47,957 nt of DNA from Aequorivita xiaoshiensis (GCF_022008395.1 NZ_JAIRBB010000015.1:1-47957); one strand, 5' to 3'; positions 24,827 through 34,496 are shown, counted from the stretch's first letter. The notes: generated from the sequence alone by a model not told the origin. Numbers and translations are program-made.

Positions 24827-25630
24827 TTAAGATACCTTTCTAACTGTCAAAATTTGCTCGGCATGACCAAAAGGTCCTTTCTCGTCATGAAGTACTGCAG
24901 TTGTTAATCCAATACCATCTTGCCCATATTGTTGATCGACTTCGAGTCCGAGCCATGGGCCTAGTGGCAAGCGATATAGATGGATTTGTAAATCGACATT
25001 AGGGAACATATGAGTAAAGGGATTTTCTTGTCTAACTGCCACTCCATTCATGGTATCAACCATTCCCATTAGTTTTACAAAGGGACTTGTGGTTTCTCCT
25101 TTTACCATTTCCAATTTATTTGTAATCCAAACCTTACCTTTCCCAGGACGGCGGTCAACTGCCTTAACGTTTTTTGAAACAGATTGAATATATCCACCAC
25201 TCCAAACAGACATACCTTCCCAATTAGGTAAAGTTTTGTAAGAAGGCATTGAATTATCTTCCAATCCAGCAACTTCTGAAGTATCTTCGATTATCATTCT
25301 CCAAGTGCGTGCTATAATGCAGATTCTTCCCTTAGCTTCAAAAATCGATTCAAGAAGTTCAATAGTTCTTCCAGGACGGATGCAGCGGGTGGTAATTTGA
25401 AAGTCGTCCAAATGAATCATTCCCAATATATCCAAGCTGATACGACCAATCCGCATGTCGTCCCTGGGCTGGAACTTCTCTAATTCTACACAAATAGCAC
25501 CCGTAGCTGGGGCCATGTGCTGTTCGTTTTCATTCCAGGCTCCTTGGGTGTTTTTAGTAGGTCGATAGTGCGCCACTTGTGTGCCGTCTGTTTTTATTTC
25601 ACGGTTGAGTAGTTCGTAATAATATCCCAT
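24827..25630 (-). CDS. Two-hotdog acyl-CoA thioesterase (TesB-like/4HBT_3)
   Basis: A 267-residue protein without signal peptide. The N-terminal half contains HMAPATGAICVELEKF and RISLDILGMI, and the C-terminal half contains PNVDLQIHLYRLPLGPWLGL followed by GIGLTTAVLHDEKGPFGHAEQ, the usual pattern of the tandem-hotdog thioesterase superfamily. It probably hydrolyses an acyl- or aryl-CoA. It sits between paaD and paaG with spacers of about 150 bases on either side. Its location suggests a third CoA-rescue enzyme next to PaaI and PaaY. Substrate is not deducible. Confidence 0.8.
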   Translation of the reverse strand: MGYYYELLNREIKTDGTQVAHYRPTKNTQGAWNENEQHMAPATGAICVELEKFQPRDDMRIGRISLDILGMIHLDDFQITTRCIRPGRTIELLESIFEAKGRICIIARTWRMIIEDTSEVAGLEDNSMPSYKTLPNWEGMSVWSGGYIQSVSKNVKAVDRRPGKGKVWITNKLEMVKGETTSPFVKLMGMVDTMNGVAVRQENPFTHMFPNVDLQIHLYRLPLGPWLGLEVDQQYGQDGIGLTTAVLHDEKGPFGHAEQILTVRKVS

Positions 25631-25789
25631 AGTTTTTTTGTCAAATTTAAACAGTCTTGTATGCGAAGCTATTGAGATTATCGATTGAGAGGATTTTCAT
25701 TACAGAAAAACGTCCGCTGGCTATAAGAAACAAGAATCAAGATTAAAGTATTTAAGCACTAAGGATGAAATTCCAGCCTACGAGGGAAC

Positions 25790-26290
25790 TTACTTCAAGC
25801 ATTTAAAGTAATCGAATGGCTCGTGGCAGTCGTCACATTTAAAAAGTGCTTTGCAAGCTGTAGATCCAAACTGACTCACTAGATGTGTATTTGTACTTCC
25901 GCATTGCGGACATTTAACCATTTTTTTATTTCCAAGTAAAACGTCTTTGTCGTGAGTTTCTGAAAGAGGACGCGCAATCCCGTATTCTTCCATTTTTTGT
26001 AGCCCTTCTTCAGATATCCAATCGGTGGACCAGGCAGGGGAAAGAACAAGTTCTACATCAACTTTTTTCCCAACATCCTCGAATGCTTTTTTTAAATCGT
26101 CTGAAATAACGTCCATAGCTGGACATCCAGAATAGGTAGGAGTAAGTTTTATTTTTACAACTCCGTTTACTTCTATTGCTTCACGAATAACTCCTAGTGC
26201 CAATACCGATAACACAGGAATCTCCGGATCTGAAACGGTTTTCAAAACTGGGATTAAATCTTTATCAATATTTGGACTTTCTGTCAACAA
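25790..26290 (-). CDS. paaD: PaaD, phenylacetyl-CoA epoxidase assembly subunit
   Basis: A 166-residue protein with an N-terminal MIP18/DUF59 domain (about 8-100; DPEIPVLSVLALGVIR and TPTYSGCPAMDVI) and a C-terminal zinc ribbon with CPQCG, then CDDC and a final Cys. PaaD is needed for epoxidase activity, probably in metal or Fe-S maturation. The start is TTG at 26290 (or the next TTG at 26287): no in-frame ATG exists before the conserved domain and a stop lies two codons upstream. The gene follows paaC on the same strand. Confidence 0.92.
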   Translation of the reverse strand: MLTESPNIDKDLIPVLKTVSDPEIPVLSVLALGVIREAIEVNGVVKIKLTPTYSGCPAMDVISDDLKKAFEDVGKKVDVELVLSPAWSTDWISEEGLQKMEEYGIARPLSETHDKDVLLGNKKMVKCPQCGSTNTHLVSQFGSTACKALFKCDDCHEPFDYFKCLK

Positions 26291-26387
26291 TTTATTTTAT
26301 GTTTTTAAAATTTCAGGATTCTAATTACTACCAACCTCTAAAGTGCTACTTTAAGTAGGAATGTAGCAATTAAAGTGAATGATATAA

Positions 26388-27137
26388 CTACCAATTCATA
26401 TTAGGGTAGGTGCGTTGCATATATTGCAATTCGGCTAAAATATAGCCCATATGCTCTGTGTGAACTCCTTCTTTTCCTCCTTTTGTAAAGTATTTATTTT
26501 CAGGTACAGTAAGAGTAGCTTCCGTTAGAAGTTCAGAAACTTCTTTGTAATATTCTTCTTTAAATGATGAAACATCAACTCCAATTCCTTCTTTAACCAC
26601 TTCTTTTTCAGCCTCGGTTAAATAGAAAAGTTCATTGGTGTATCTCCAAAGATCGTCGATAGCTTCTTGCATTTTTTTATTACTCTCTTCAGTTCCATCA
26701 CCCAATCGTTTTACCCAGTCTCCAGAAAAACGCTTGTGGTAGCTTACTTCTTTAATTCCCTTTTTAGCAATAGCAGCCAAGTTTTCATCAGGACTATTTT
26801 GAAGTTTCTCTATCAACATATAGTGATAAACATCAAAGAGATATTGTCTGCCTATAACAAATCCGAAATGAGTGTTGGGTTGCTCTACTAAAAGACAGTT
26901 TTTGTAATCTCTTTCAATACGTAAGAAAGCGATATCGTCTTCAGTTTTATTTTCACCTACCAATTTGGCAGCGTATTGATAATAACTTCTTGTTTGTCCG
27001 AGCAAATCCAATGAAATATTGGTAATTGCAATATCTGTTTCCAAACTTGGGCCGTGACCACAGAGCTCTCCCAATCTTTGGGCTAGAATTAGTGAATTGT
27101 CAGCAATTGTAAGGAGATATTTATATAGATTGTTCAT
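26388..27137 (-). CDS. paaC: PaaC, structural subunit of phenylacetyl-CoA 1,2-epoxidase
   Basis: Predicted 249 residues, starting at ATG 27137 (MNNLYKYLLTIADNSLILAQ) rather than at the TTG two codons earlier. It is an all-helical ferritin-like protein; motifs include LCGHGPSLETDIAITNISLDLLG and YHKRFSGDWVKRLGDGTEES. PaaC pairs with PaaA as its structural partner and lacks a working diiron centre in characterised systems. It lies between paaB (31 bases upstream) and paaD. Identification is secure from sequence and gene order. Confidence 0.93.
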   Translation of the reverse strand: MNNLYKYLLTIADNSLILAQRLGELCGHGPSLETDIAITNISLDLLGQTRSYYQYAAKLVGENKTEDDIAFLRIERDYKNCLLVEQPNTHFGFVIGRQYLFDVYHYMLIEKLQNSPDENLAAIAKKGIKEVSYHKRFSGDWVKRLGDGTEESNKKMQEAIDDLWRYTNELFYLTEAEKEVVKEGIGVDVSSFKEEYYKEVSELLTEATLTVPENKYFTKGGKEGVHTEHMGYILAELQYMQRTYPNMNW

Positions 27138-27168
27138 TTTCAATTTTGATTTCAGTATTGTTTTCCCG

Positions 27169-27453
27169 TTACATATGCTTCACCTCATCTGGTAAATCGT
27201 AAAAAGTAGGGTGGCGGTAAACTTTATTTTGAGCAGGCTCAAACATTTCGCCATTTTCAGCAGGATTTGAAGCTGTAATGTTTTTACTTTCTACAACCCA
27301 AATGCTCACACCTTCGTTTCGACGAGTGTAAACATCACGCGCATTTTCTAAAGCCATTTCAGCATCTGCTGCGTGAAGGCTTCCGAAGTGACGGTGCTCT
27401 AATCCGTTTTTACTGCGGACAAATATTTCCCAAAGGGGCCAATTTTTTGACAT
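27169..27453 (-). CDS. paaB: PaaB, small subunit of phenylacetyl-CoA epoxidase
   Basis: A 94-residue protein starting at ATG 27453 (MSKNWPLWEIFVRSKNGLEH). A TTG seven codons upstream extends the frame but lacks family support. The sequence HFGSLHAADAEMALENARDVYTRRNEGVSIWVVES matches PaaB, which bridges PaaAC heterodimers in the epoxidase. Length is normal (about 95). It lies between paaA and paaC on the same strand. Confidence 0.93.
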   Translation of the reverse strand: MSKNWPLWEIFVRSKNGLEHRHFGSLHAADAEMALENARDVYTRRNEGVSIWVVESKNITASNPAENGEMFEPAQNKVYRHPTFYDLPDEVKHM

Positions 27454-27546
27454 AATTTTATGTGTTTGATTCAAAGTTTTTATGAATTTCAGAATTCAAG
27501 AATATAATGTCTTTACAGCTGAATTCCTAAAGCCTTGATTCTAGTT

Positions 27547-28503
27547 TTATATTGCTTCTTTTAATTTGTTTGCTTCTTTCTTTTCAGCATAGGCCATTGC
27601 GGCATCGCGAACCCACTCTCCATTATTCCAAGCGTTCACTCTAGCACTCATTCTTTCTTTGTTGCAAGGACCGTGACCTTTTACTACTTGCCAGAATTCT
27701 TCCCAATCAATTTCCCCAAAATCATAATGGCCTGTTTCTTCATTCCATTTCAAATCGGGATCTGGAATTGTAAGTCCTAAAATATCTGCTTGAGGTACAG
27801 TTTGATCGATAAATTGTTGGCGTAATTCGTCATTACTTTTACGCTTCAGTTTCCATTTCATCGATTGTTCGGTATGAACAGATTCTGCATCTGTAGGGCC
27901 TAACATCATTAAGCTTGGCCACCACCAGCGGTTTAATGCGTCTTGAGCCATTGCTTTTTGCTCTTCAGTGCCACGGCAAAGCGTTAACATAATTTCGTAA
28001 CCTTGACGTTGGTGAAAACTTTCTTCCTTACATACACGTACCATTGCACGAGCATAAGGTCCGAATGAAGTATTACAAAGTGGCACTTGATTAATAATAG
28101 CGGCTCCATCTACTAACCAGCCAATAGCACCAATATCGGCCCAAGTGATTGTTGGGTAATTAAAAATTGAAGAATACTTCGCTTTTCCGCTATGAAGTTG
28201 ATCGTATAATTCGTCGCGAGAAACTCCAAGGGTTTCACAAGCTGAATACAAATACAAGCCATGTCCAGCTTCATCTTGAACTTTTGCCAATAATGCGGCT
28301 TTTCTACGCAGGGAAGGAGCACGGGTAATCCAATTTCCTTCAGGTAGCATTCCAATAATTTCTGAATGTGCGTGTTGACTTATTTGCCTGATGTGAGTTT
28401 TTCGATATTTCTCCGGCATCCAATCTTTTGGCTCTATCTTTTCATCGCGCGCAATCCGTGCTTCAAAGATTTCTTCTAGGTTTTTTACTTCTTTTTCGCT
28501 CAT
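27547..28503 (-). CDS. paaA: PaaA, catalytic diiron subunit of phenylacetyl-CoA 1,2-epoxidase
   Basis: Predicted 318 residues. The ATG at 28503 ([17 protein letters not shown]) is preferred over the longer frame from 28584, whose extra 27 residues would overlap the end of paaE. Diiron ligands are visible in [18 protein letters not shown] and [13 protein letters not shown]. The enzyme inserts one oxygen atom into the ring of phenylacetyl-CoA, with electrons from PaaE. It follows paaE by 70 bases and precedes paaB by 93. Identification is secure. Confidence 0.95.
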   Translation of the reverse strand: MSEKEVKNLEEIFEARIARDEKIEPKDWMPEKYRKTHIRQISQHAHSEIIGMLPEGNWITRAPSLRRKAALLAKVQDEAGHGLYLYSACETLGVSRDELYDQLHSGKAKYSSIFNYPTITWADIGAIGWLVDGAAIINQVPLCNTSFGPYARAMVRVCKEESFHQRQGYEIMLTLCRGTEEQKAMAQDALNRWWWPSLMMLGPTDAESVHTEQSMKWKLKRKSNDELRQQFIDQTVPQADILGLTIPDPDLKWNEETGHYDFGEIDWEEFWQVVKGHGPCNKERMSARVNAWNNGEWVRDAAMAYAEKKEANKLKEAI

Positions 28504-28573
28504 AATATCTTTTTTTTTAATACCTACAATTAGCTCCGCTATATAAAAAGTGGACAGTTTGTAGGATAATTCA

Positions 28574-29647
28574 TCATACATCAAAATCTACTTTTACCTT
28601 ATCTGACGTTGGTACAGCCTGACAACTCAAAACTAAATCTTGTCCTACTTCTTTATCGCTTAACGCATAGTTTATTTTCATCTCCACATTTCCTTCTATT
28701 ATTTGACACTTACAAGTACTGCAAACACCACCTTTACATGCGAAAGGTAAATCTGCCCCTGCGGCCAATGCGGCGTCAAGAATGTTGTCGAAATCCTTAG
28801 TCATCGTAAATTGGAATTCCTTTCCACCATCTACAATTGTTACTTCAACACCTTCAACGTTTTGTTTTGCTAAACGCTCAGCTCTTTTAATATCTTCTTC
28901 TGAAAGTCCTGTAACAAAAAGTTCATAATGAACTAATTCTTTTGGAAGTCCAGCTTTTATTAAGTATTCACTTACAAAATCTACCATTTTTTCAGGACCG
29001 CACAAAAACACTTCACTAGTGTCGGGTATATCGATGAAATTCTTTGTTAGAATTTCCATTTTTTCTTCGTCAAACCGACCGTTGAAAAGTTCGATATCTC
29101 TGCGTTCTTTAGTAAGGAAATAATAGATTTCTAGTCTCCCGAAATATTGATTTCGCAATTGCTCTAAAGCTTCCTTAAAGATAATAGATTTTGCAGTTCT
29201 ATTCACATAAAACAACTTGCAAGTAGCATTGGATTCTAATGCTAGATGTGTTCTAATCATGGAAATAACCGGGGTGATTCCACTTCCTGCAGCAAAAAAT
29301 AAATAGTTTTTCGCTTTATCAGGATTTACATCCACGCCAAACATTCCACTTGGCTCCATAACCTCAAGAGTATCTCCAGACTTTAAAGTATCTCTTACAT
29401 AAGTAGAAAAAACACCACCTGGAATTGTTTTTACAGCTACTTGCCATTGGTTATCAATAGGACTTGAGCACAAACTATACGAGCGTCGTGTATCTTCCCC
29501 CTTAATATCGGCTTTTAAAGTTAAATGCTGTCCTTGGCGAAAGTTAAATTCCTGAGCCAAATTATCTGGAACGTCGAAAGTTATAACCGTACATTCATCG
29601 GTTTCTCTATAAACGTCTTGTACTTTTAATTTATGAAATCTTGCCAC
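28574..29647 (-). CDS. paaE: PaaE, ferredoxin-NADPH reductase subunit of the epoxidase
   Basis: A 357-residue electron-transfer protein. The FAD site is [10 protein letters not shown] (about 54-63), the nucleotide site is [19 protein letters not shown], and the C-terminal plant-type [2Fe-2S] domain has [11 protein letters not shown] plus a later Cys in LVLSCQA. It passes electrons from NADPH to PaaA. The frame opens with GTG (29645-29647). It is the first structural gene of the block here, whereas in E. coli the order is paaABCDE. A well-placed promoter with a palindrome lies directly upstream. Confidence 0.94.
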   Translation of the reverse strand: MARFHKLKVQDVYRETDECTVITFDVPDNLAQEFNFRQGQHLTLKADIKGEDTRRSYSLCSSPIDNQWQVAVKTIPGGVFSTYVRDTLKSGDTLEVMEPSGMFGVDVNPDKAKNYLFFAAGSGITPVISMIRTHLALESNATCKLFYVNRTAKSIIFKEALEQLRNQYFGRLEIYYFLTKERRDIELFNGRFDEEKMEILTKNFIDIPDTSEVFLCGPEKMVDFVSEYLIKAGLPKELVHYELFVTGLSEEDIKRAERLAKQNVEGVEVTIVDGGKEFQFTMTKDFDNILDAALAAGADLPFACKGGVCSTCKCQIIEGNVEMKINYALSDKEVGQDLVLSCQAVPTSDKVKVDFDV

Positions 29648-29669
29648 TTATTTTTTGATTTATGAATAG

Positions 29670-29700
29670 CAAAACTAACAGTTGTTAGTTATAATTGCAA
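29670..29700 (-). promoter_or_regulatory. paaE promoter with an overlapping palindromic operator
   Basis: On the minus strand a -33 TTG (29698-29700) is separated by 20 bases from a -7 element TAGTTTTG (29670-29677), the Bacteroidota arrangement. The expected start is near 29663, about 17 bases before the GTG. AACTAACA (29673-29680) and TGTTAGTT (29683-29690), a perfect 8+8 palindrome with a 2-base centre, overlap the -7 element. A repressor bound there would block initiation; the TetR gene 150 bases away is the obvious candidate. Confidence 0.7.
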
Positions 29701-29843
29701 CTTTGATCTTTATTTACTTTCGTTTTTTAATGAATTGCGGCATACTAGAATGAGCTAGGAGCAGTAAAATGACTCTAAATGATTCATTCGTTATATACTT
29801 AAAGACCGCAATTTTAATAATTTGATGACTATTTTTCTCAGAT

Positions 29844-30413
29844 TTAAGCAATACCATTAATTAACACAGATACCATATCTTTTTTTAAGATATTTACATC
29901 TATCTTTCCTCTTTTTTGATTCCAAATGTAAAGAGTTCTTAAACTCGAAAGGATAGAAAATAATATTACTTCAGGGTGATTAGGTTTTATCTCATTAGCT
30001 GCAATACCCTGCTTAATTATATCGCGAAAATTTTCTTCGTAATCGTCCCGCATTTTTATAAAACTCTTTAAATCTTCACCTTCTAGATGCATCCAGTCGT
30101 TATTTAAAGCGGCTAAAGCCTCGGAATAGTTGACCGTAATATCAATATGAAGCTCAATTACTTTTTCAATTTTTTCAATTGCTGAACTATTTGCGACAAC
30201 TACACTTTCCATTCCAGCGGTAAATTCTTTAGCAACTTCTAGAATAATTTCTGCCAATATTTCTTGCTTGCTTTTTATATGATTGTAAAGACTCGCTGCC
30301 TTAATATCCATTGCCGCAGCAATATCACGCATAGAAATAGCATTAAAGCCTTTGTCATAAAATAGACTTGATGCAACTTCAATTATTTCATCCCTTCGGT
30401 TTTTTTGCTTCAT
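29844..30413 (-). CDS. TetR/AcrR-family regulator, probable paa repressor
   Basis: Predicted 189 residues starting at ATG 30413 (MKQKNRRDEIIEVASSLFYD); a TTG four codons upstream is less likely. The N-terminal helix-turn-helix is clear: GFNAISMRDIAAAMDIKAASLYNHIKSK (about 20-50). The helical C-terminal domain would bind a ligand, by analogy with PaaR a phenylacetyl-CoA-type compound. It lies just upstream of paaE on the same strand, and a palindrome overlapping the paaE -7 element is a likely operator. Repression of paaE onward is an inference; the family call is firm. Confidence 0.88.
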   Translation of the reverse strand: MKQKNRRDEIIEVASSLFYDKGFNAISMRDIAAAMDIKAASLYNHIKSKQEILAEIILEVAKEFTAGMESVVVANSSAIEKIEKVIELHIDITVNYSEALAALNNDWMHLEGEDLKSFIKMRDDYEENFRDIIKQGIAANEIKPNHPEVILFSILSSLRTLYIWNQKRGKIDVNILKKDMVSVLINGIA

Positions 30414-30572
30414 AATCGATTGCAATTTACAAAAAAATAGACTGGTCAGGTTTTGGTTAGGTGATACAGCTAATCTACTTTTGAATTATGTAATTTAAGT
30501 TTGAACTATTCGTAATTCTGTAAACATAGTTACGACCAAGATCAATTCTTACAACTTTAGAACAATAATTAT

Positions 30573-30878
30573 ATGGGAATATTAGATTTTTTATTCGGAA
30601 ATAAATCAAAAAAAATACAAGACTTTAAAAGCCGTGATGCTATCATTGTCGATGTTCGTAGTAAAGGCGAATATGATGGGGGAGCCATTCCGGGTTCTAA
30701 AAACATTCCGTTACAAAGTATCAGTTCTAATATTTCTCAGATCAAGAAATGGGACAAACCTGTAATTGTATGTTGTGCTAGTGGAATGCGAAGTGCAAGT
30801 GCTGCGGGAATTCTAAAAAATAATGGGATAGAAGTGATGAATGGTGGAGGATGGTTTAGTTTGAGTAAGAAGCTTTAA
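30573..30878 (+). CDS. Small rhodanese-like domain protein
   Basis: A 101-residue single-domain rhodanese. The start of the domain is IIVDVRSKGEYDGGAIPGSKNIPL, and the active-site loop reads VCCASGMRSAS, with the second Cys (about residue 68) as the sulfur carrier. Such proteins move sulfane sulfur or serve redox roles in the cytoplasm. The gene is divergent from the TetR gene and has no partner downstream on its strand. Specific function unknown. Confidence 0.88.
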   Translation: MGILDFLFGNKSKKIQDFKSRDAIIVDVRSKGEYDGGAIPGSKNIPLQSISSNISQIKKWDKPVIVCCASGMRSASAAGILKNNGIEVMNGGGWFSLSKKL

Positions 30879-31024
30879 ACCTTAAATAGAGAGTAGAGAA
30901 TAGAGAGAAGAGTTGGCGCGTAAGGGAGTTTAATAATCGTTATTCAATTTTGATCTCAATCTCCTGTGGCTATTTTCAGTGCTCTTACGACCAGGTTTCT
31001 ATTTCGATTTCCATTGAATTTTTT

Positions 31025-31639
31025 TCAGAGTTTGATTCGCTGTAAATCCTCTTCTTCTTCAACTATTGTTTGATTGTATTTCAAAGTCCATCCCATTGAA
31101 TTGGTAAGAATGTAGATTTTCGAAAGTTCAGAAATTAATCTATTTTCAGCATTTGTTCGCAATTCTGAGGCTTCAATTTTCTTGCGTAGCGATTTCTCAA
31201 CACGTTGTTTTATTTTGTTGTAATCCGAAGCTGTAAATTGATTTAAATAATCTTGAGTTACATCATAGTATTCAATATTTGGATTTATTGATAGCTCAGG
31301 CTCGGGAATACTCGTGATGACAACCGTTTTTGTCGCTTCGTTAACTTCAGATGTTATTTTGCTTAAATCGTAGGCGATGCTAGCTTTAGCATTTACTACA
31401 ATCAATGCTTTTTTACGGGCATCGAATAGGCCGTACATCAAATCTCTACTAGCATTATAACTAAAAACTTGAGCGTAACTTCCTTCGGTTACAATTAGTT
31501 TTCCCACATTTTTTAATTCCTTCTCAATAAGTGCAGTATTAGCCTGCAGAGTTTCGCGATTGTCCTTTCGATCATCACAATATCGCACACTAAAAATTAT
31601 AACAAAAGCAATGATAATACCGAGGAGAATGTTTCGCAT
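31025..31639 (-). CDS. DUF4230 family membrane-anchored protein
   Basis: A 204-residue protein with one N-terminal membrane helix (about 4-20, ILLGIIIAFVIIFSVRY) and a mostly extracytoplasmic domain. The pattern KNVGKLIVTEGSYAQVFSY, then KASIAYDLSKI and VVITSIPEPELSINPNIEYYD fits DUF4230, whose role is unknown. It stands downstream of the outer-membrane barrel gene by 81 bases on the same strand and may be transcribed with it, though there is no evidence of a shared function. Confidence 0.78.
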   Translation of the reverse strand: MRNILLGIIIAFVIIFSVRYCDDRKDNRETLQANTALIEKELKNVGKLIVTEGSYAQVFSYNASRDLMYGLFDARKKALIVVNAKASIAYDLSKITSEVNEATKTVVITSIPEPELSINPNIEYYDVTQDYLNQFTASDYNKIKQRVEKSLRKKIEASELRTNAENRLISELSKIYILTNSMGWTLKYNQTIVEEEEDLQRIKL

Positions 31640-31720
31640 AGAAATGATTTTTACAGGAAAGATATAAAAATTGGGTGTCAGTTAATAATTGTAACCTCTA
31701 GTTTAACTGAAAATTAATCA

Positions 31721-34480
31721 TTACAAATCGTATTTAATTACAAGCATAACAATTCTTGGCATTACAAAATACTGTGAAGTTGTATTGAATTGATCGTTAA
31801 AGCTGTCGTTATTAATAGATTTCGTGTCTAAAATATTTGTTGCTTGTACAGAGAACTCCCAAGGGCTTTCACCGTGTTTGTAATATAAATTAGCATTAAA
31901 AAACGAATAACTATTTTCAATAGTTTTGGCATCGTTGGTATAGTTGTAGTAATCCCATTCCGCAAAAAAGTTGAAGTCTTTTAAAAATCGGAGGTTTACA
32001 TTTGCATATGGTTTGTTGGTGAAGAATGTTTGTTCAATTCCTCCATTGTCATAATCGTTTTTAATGAAACGATAACCAACTTCAAAATTTGGAAAACTCT
32101 TAAAATTACTCAACGCACTTACATTATAATTCTGAGTAAAACTCTGACTTTCTTGAATTTCGTTATTAATGGTGTTATTTGTTTTGGTTAAGAATAATGC
32201 AGCATCCAATTTAAATTGAATTTTCTTTACTCGTTTGCTAAACCTACCAACAGCCGAAAAAGTTTCATCTGGAAAATTACTATCAAAATTAACTGGGCTA
32301 CTTACTTGATTAATTCCTGCTAGTTGGGTGGTGGTTTTTATAGCATCGATCCGTCGAGTATAGCTTAAATTCCCGCCAATATTGGTGTAATTAAAAAGAT
32401 TGAAGCTAAAATAAGTTAAATTATAACTATGCGATAATGAGTTTTCTAGCTCTCTATTTCCGCGGAAAAGTCTATTGTAATTGTTAAAAACGTAGGCTTG
32501 TGCGTAATTATTCACGTCGCTATATTCTGAAGTGATTGCATAGTTAAAACGTAAATTCTCACTTTTTTTAAGCTCTAAAACAATATTTACATCTGGTAAA
32601 ACTATCCAGTCGTTTTGCGTTGAGGTTGTCCCTAATTGCTCGTTTTTCAAGTTGTAATTATGAAGTGTAAGCCCAGGTGTGAAAATAAACTTCCCCGATT
32701 TTAATTTATAATGAAGTCCTAAAAATACATCTGAGAAAGTATAGTTTACATCGTTATTGAAATCGTTTTCAGTAAAATTATTTTGATTTCCATTATCTAA
32801 AATTTGAAAAATATTTGAGTTAAATTTCTGATTGCTATAAGTGGTTCCAAAGGTAAAGTTGAGGTTGCTGACATTGTTCAAAACATAGTAATAATCAATT
32901 TTTGCATCGAGCTTATGACTTTTTACAGTTTTGTTTTGGTTTATGTTGAAGCGTTCCGATTGTTCTAAAGGATCGAATGTATCGGCATCACTATTAAAAG
33001 GGTCTAGTGGATTAATAGTAGTAAAAACCCCTCGAAATGGAATTGAATCCTGAACTGCTTGATAAAAAGGATCTTCATTTTGATACAAATGCTGAACTTC
33101 TGCAGCAAATATGTTTTTGTCATTTAAAGTGAAATAAGCATTCGCGTTTTGATTTATTGAGAAAGGCTTGTTTTCTTTGGCTTCAGAAATATCATTTTGA
33201 TTACCCCCAACTATTGAAAGCGTAGCGTCGTCTTGCGTTTGCTTTGAAGTTTTTATTAAGGCGTCGTAATCCAACTGAAAATTTATGTTAGGTTTATAAA
33301 CACTACTCAGTTTTAGCATAGCCAGTTGGTTGCGTTGGTCATTGTTTGTATTTGTATTTTCGGTAATTCCAGTAAGGATGTATTGACTGATGCTTTTATT
33401 TACAATATTCGTTTTATTATCACTTAGAATTCCAAACCCACTTATGTCTAACTTATCATTTACAGCATAACTGAAGTTTCCAGCTACAAACTTTGCGTCT
33501 ATAGCCTTAGCTCTGTCGTTTTGAGAAACAGCAAAACCTAAGTCGCTATCGCTAATTCTAAAACTAGTTCCACCTCCTCGGTTAAAACTTTTAAAACCAC
33601 CCGTAAAACTGAAGTAGTCGCGAAAGGTAAAAGGAACTTCTCCAATATTATTGAAATCGGTAATTAGGTTAATACTGTATTTAGGACTGTAGTAAAATAA
33701 TTTTGGATGTACCAAATAACGACCACTATCTTCACCGTATTCATCAGCAATTCCTGCACCAGCAGTAACCTCTCCAAACCAGAAGTTTTTCTTTCCTTCT
33801 TTTAGTTTTACATTTATCGCTACATTATCGCGATCGTTCCCAAGGCCTCGCATTTGGTCAACTTCATTGTAATTTCGAAGTACTTCTACTTTGTCTACAG
33901 CATCGGCTGGAATGTTTTTAGTAGCTAGTTTACTATCGCCGTCAAAGAAATCTTTTCCTTCCACCATTACTTTGCTAACCGTTTTCCCTTCTACCTGAAT
34001 TTCACCATCGTCATTAACCTCCACTCCGGGAAGTTTTTTCATTACATCTCCGAGCTTGCGTTCATTGCCATTTGTGAAACTATCTGCGTTGTAAACAATG
34101 GTATCACCTTTTACAGTCACAGGCATTTCGTAAACAATTTCTACATCGTCTAATTGATTTTCCTGCGGATTTAAAATGAAATTTAAATCGATATTATCAG
34201 ATTCAGTGGGAACGGAGACTGTTTGTTTTTTGGTTTCATATCCTAAGAAACTTGCGGTTAAAGTGTAAGTGTTTCCTTTTGGAAGATCGAGTTGGTAACG
34301 GCCTTGATGATTTGTAATCCCATAGGACTCTGTTTCACCGGTAGTTTTAACACTAGCTATTACATTGGCAAATTCCAAGGGGTTGCCAAGACTATCTTTA
34401 ATGGTTCCTTTTACTTTGATGCTTTGGGCAGAAAGAGATATGGAGAAAATTAATAAGAGAAAGAGATGGATTTTATTCAT
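31721..34480 (-). CDS. Large outer-membrane beta-barrel protein with carboxypeptidase-like domain (TonB-receptor-like)
   Basis: A 919-residue protein with a signal peptide (MNKIHLFLLLIFSISLSAQS). Residues about 20-110 form a CarboxypepD_reg-like domain (VKGTIKDSLGNPLEFANVIA), followed by a plug-like domain (VKVMVEGKDFFDGD, MKKLPGVEVNDDGEIQVEGK) and a long barrel rich in aromatic and Asn residues (about 240-919). It resembles the OMP_b-brl_3 group of Bacteroidota receptors that lack SusD partners. It lies 119 bases after a GLPGLI-family gene, a recurrent pairing in Bacteroidota. The cargo is unknown; metal or peptide transport has been suggested for such barrels, but nothing here decides it. 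Confidence 0.88.
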   Translation of the reverse strand: MNKIHLFLLLIFSISLSAQSIKVKGTIKDSLGNPLEFANVIASVKTTGETESYGITNHQGRYQLDLPKGNTYTLTASFLGYETKKQTVSVPTESDNIDLNFILNPQENQLDDVEIVYEMPVTVKGDTIVYNADSFTNGNERKLGDVMKKLPGVEVNDDGEIQVEGKTVSKVMVEGKDFFDGDSKLATKNIPADAVDKVEVLRNYNEVDQMRGLGNDRDNVAINVKLKEGKKNFWFGEVTAGAGIADEYGEDSGRYLVHPKLFYYSPKYSINLITDFNNIGEVPFTFRDYFSFTGGFKSFNRGGGTSFRISDSDLGFAVSQNDRAKAIDAKFVAGNFSYAVNDKLDISGFGILSDNKTNIVNKSISQYILTGITENTNTNNDQRNQLAMLKLSSVYKPNINFQLDYDALIKTSKQTQDDATLSIVGGNQNDISEAKENKPFSINQNANAYFTLNDKNIFAAEVQHLYQNEDPFYQAVQDSIPFRGVFTTINPLDPFNSDADTFDPLEQSERFNINQNKTVKSHKLDAKIDYYYVLNNVSNLNFTFGTTYSNQKFNSNIFQILDNGNQNNFTENDFNNDVNYTFSDVFLGLHYKLKSGKFIFTPGLTLHNYNLKNEQLGTTSTQNDWIVLPDVNIVLELKKSENLRFNYAITSEYSDVNNYAQAYVFNNYNRLFRGNRELENSLSHSYNLTYFSFNLFNYTNIGGNLSYTRRIDAIKTTTQLAGINQVSSPVNFDSNFPDETFSAVGRFSKRVKKIQFKLDAALFLTKTNNTINNEIQESQSFTQNYNVSALSNFKSFPNFEVGYRFIKNDYDNGGIEQTFFTNKPYANVNLRFLKDFNFFAEWDYYNYTNDAKTIENSYSFFNANLYYKHGESPWEFSVQATNILDTKSINNDSFNDQFNTTSQYFVMPRIVMLVIKYDL

Positions 34481-34496
34481 TGAAGATGTTTTTTTA

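Noticed and set aside
30879-31024. Purine-rich GAGAGTAGAGAA repeats after the rhodanese gene
   Set aside because: Short degenerate low-complexity stretch with no period or hairpin.
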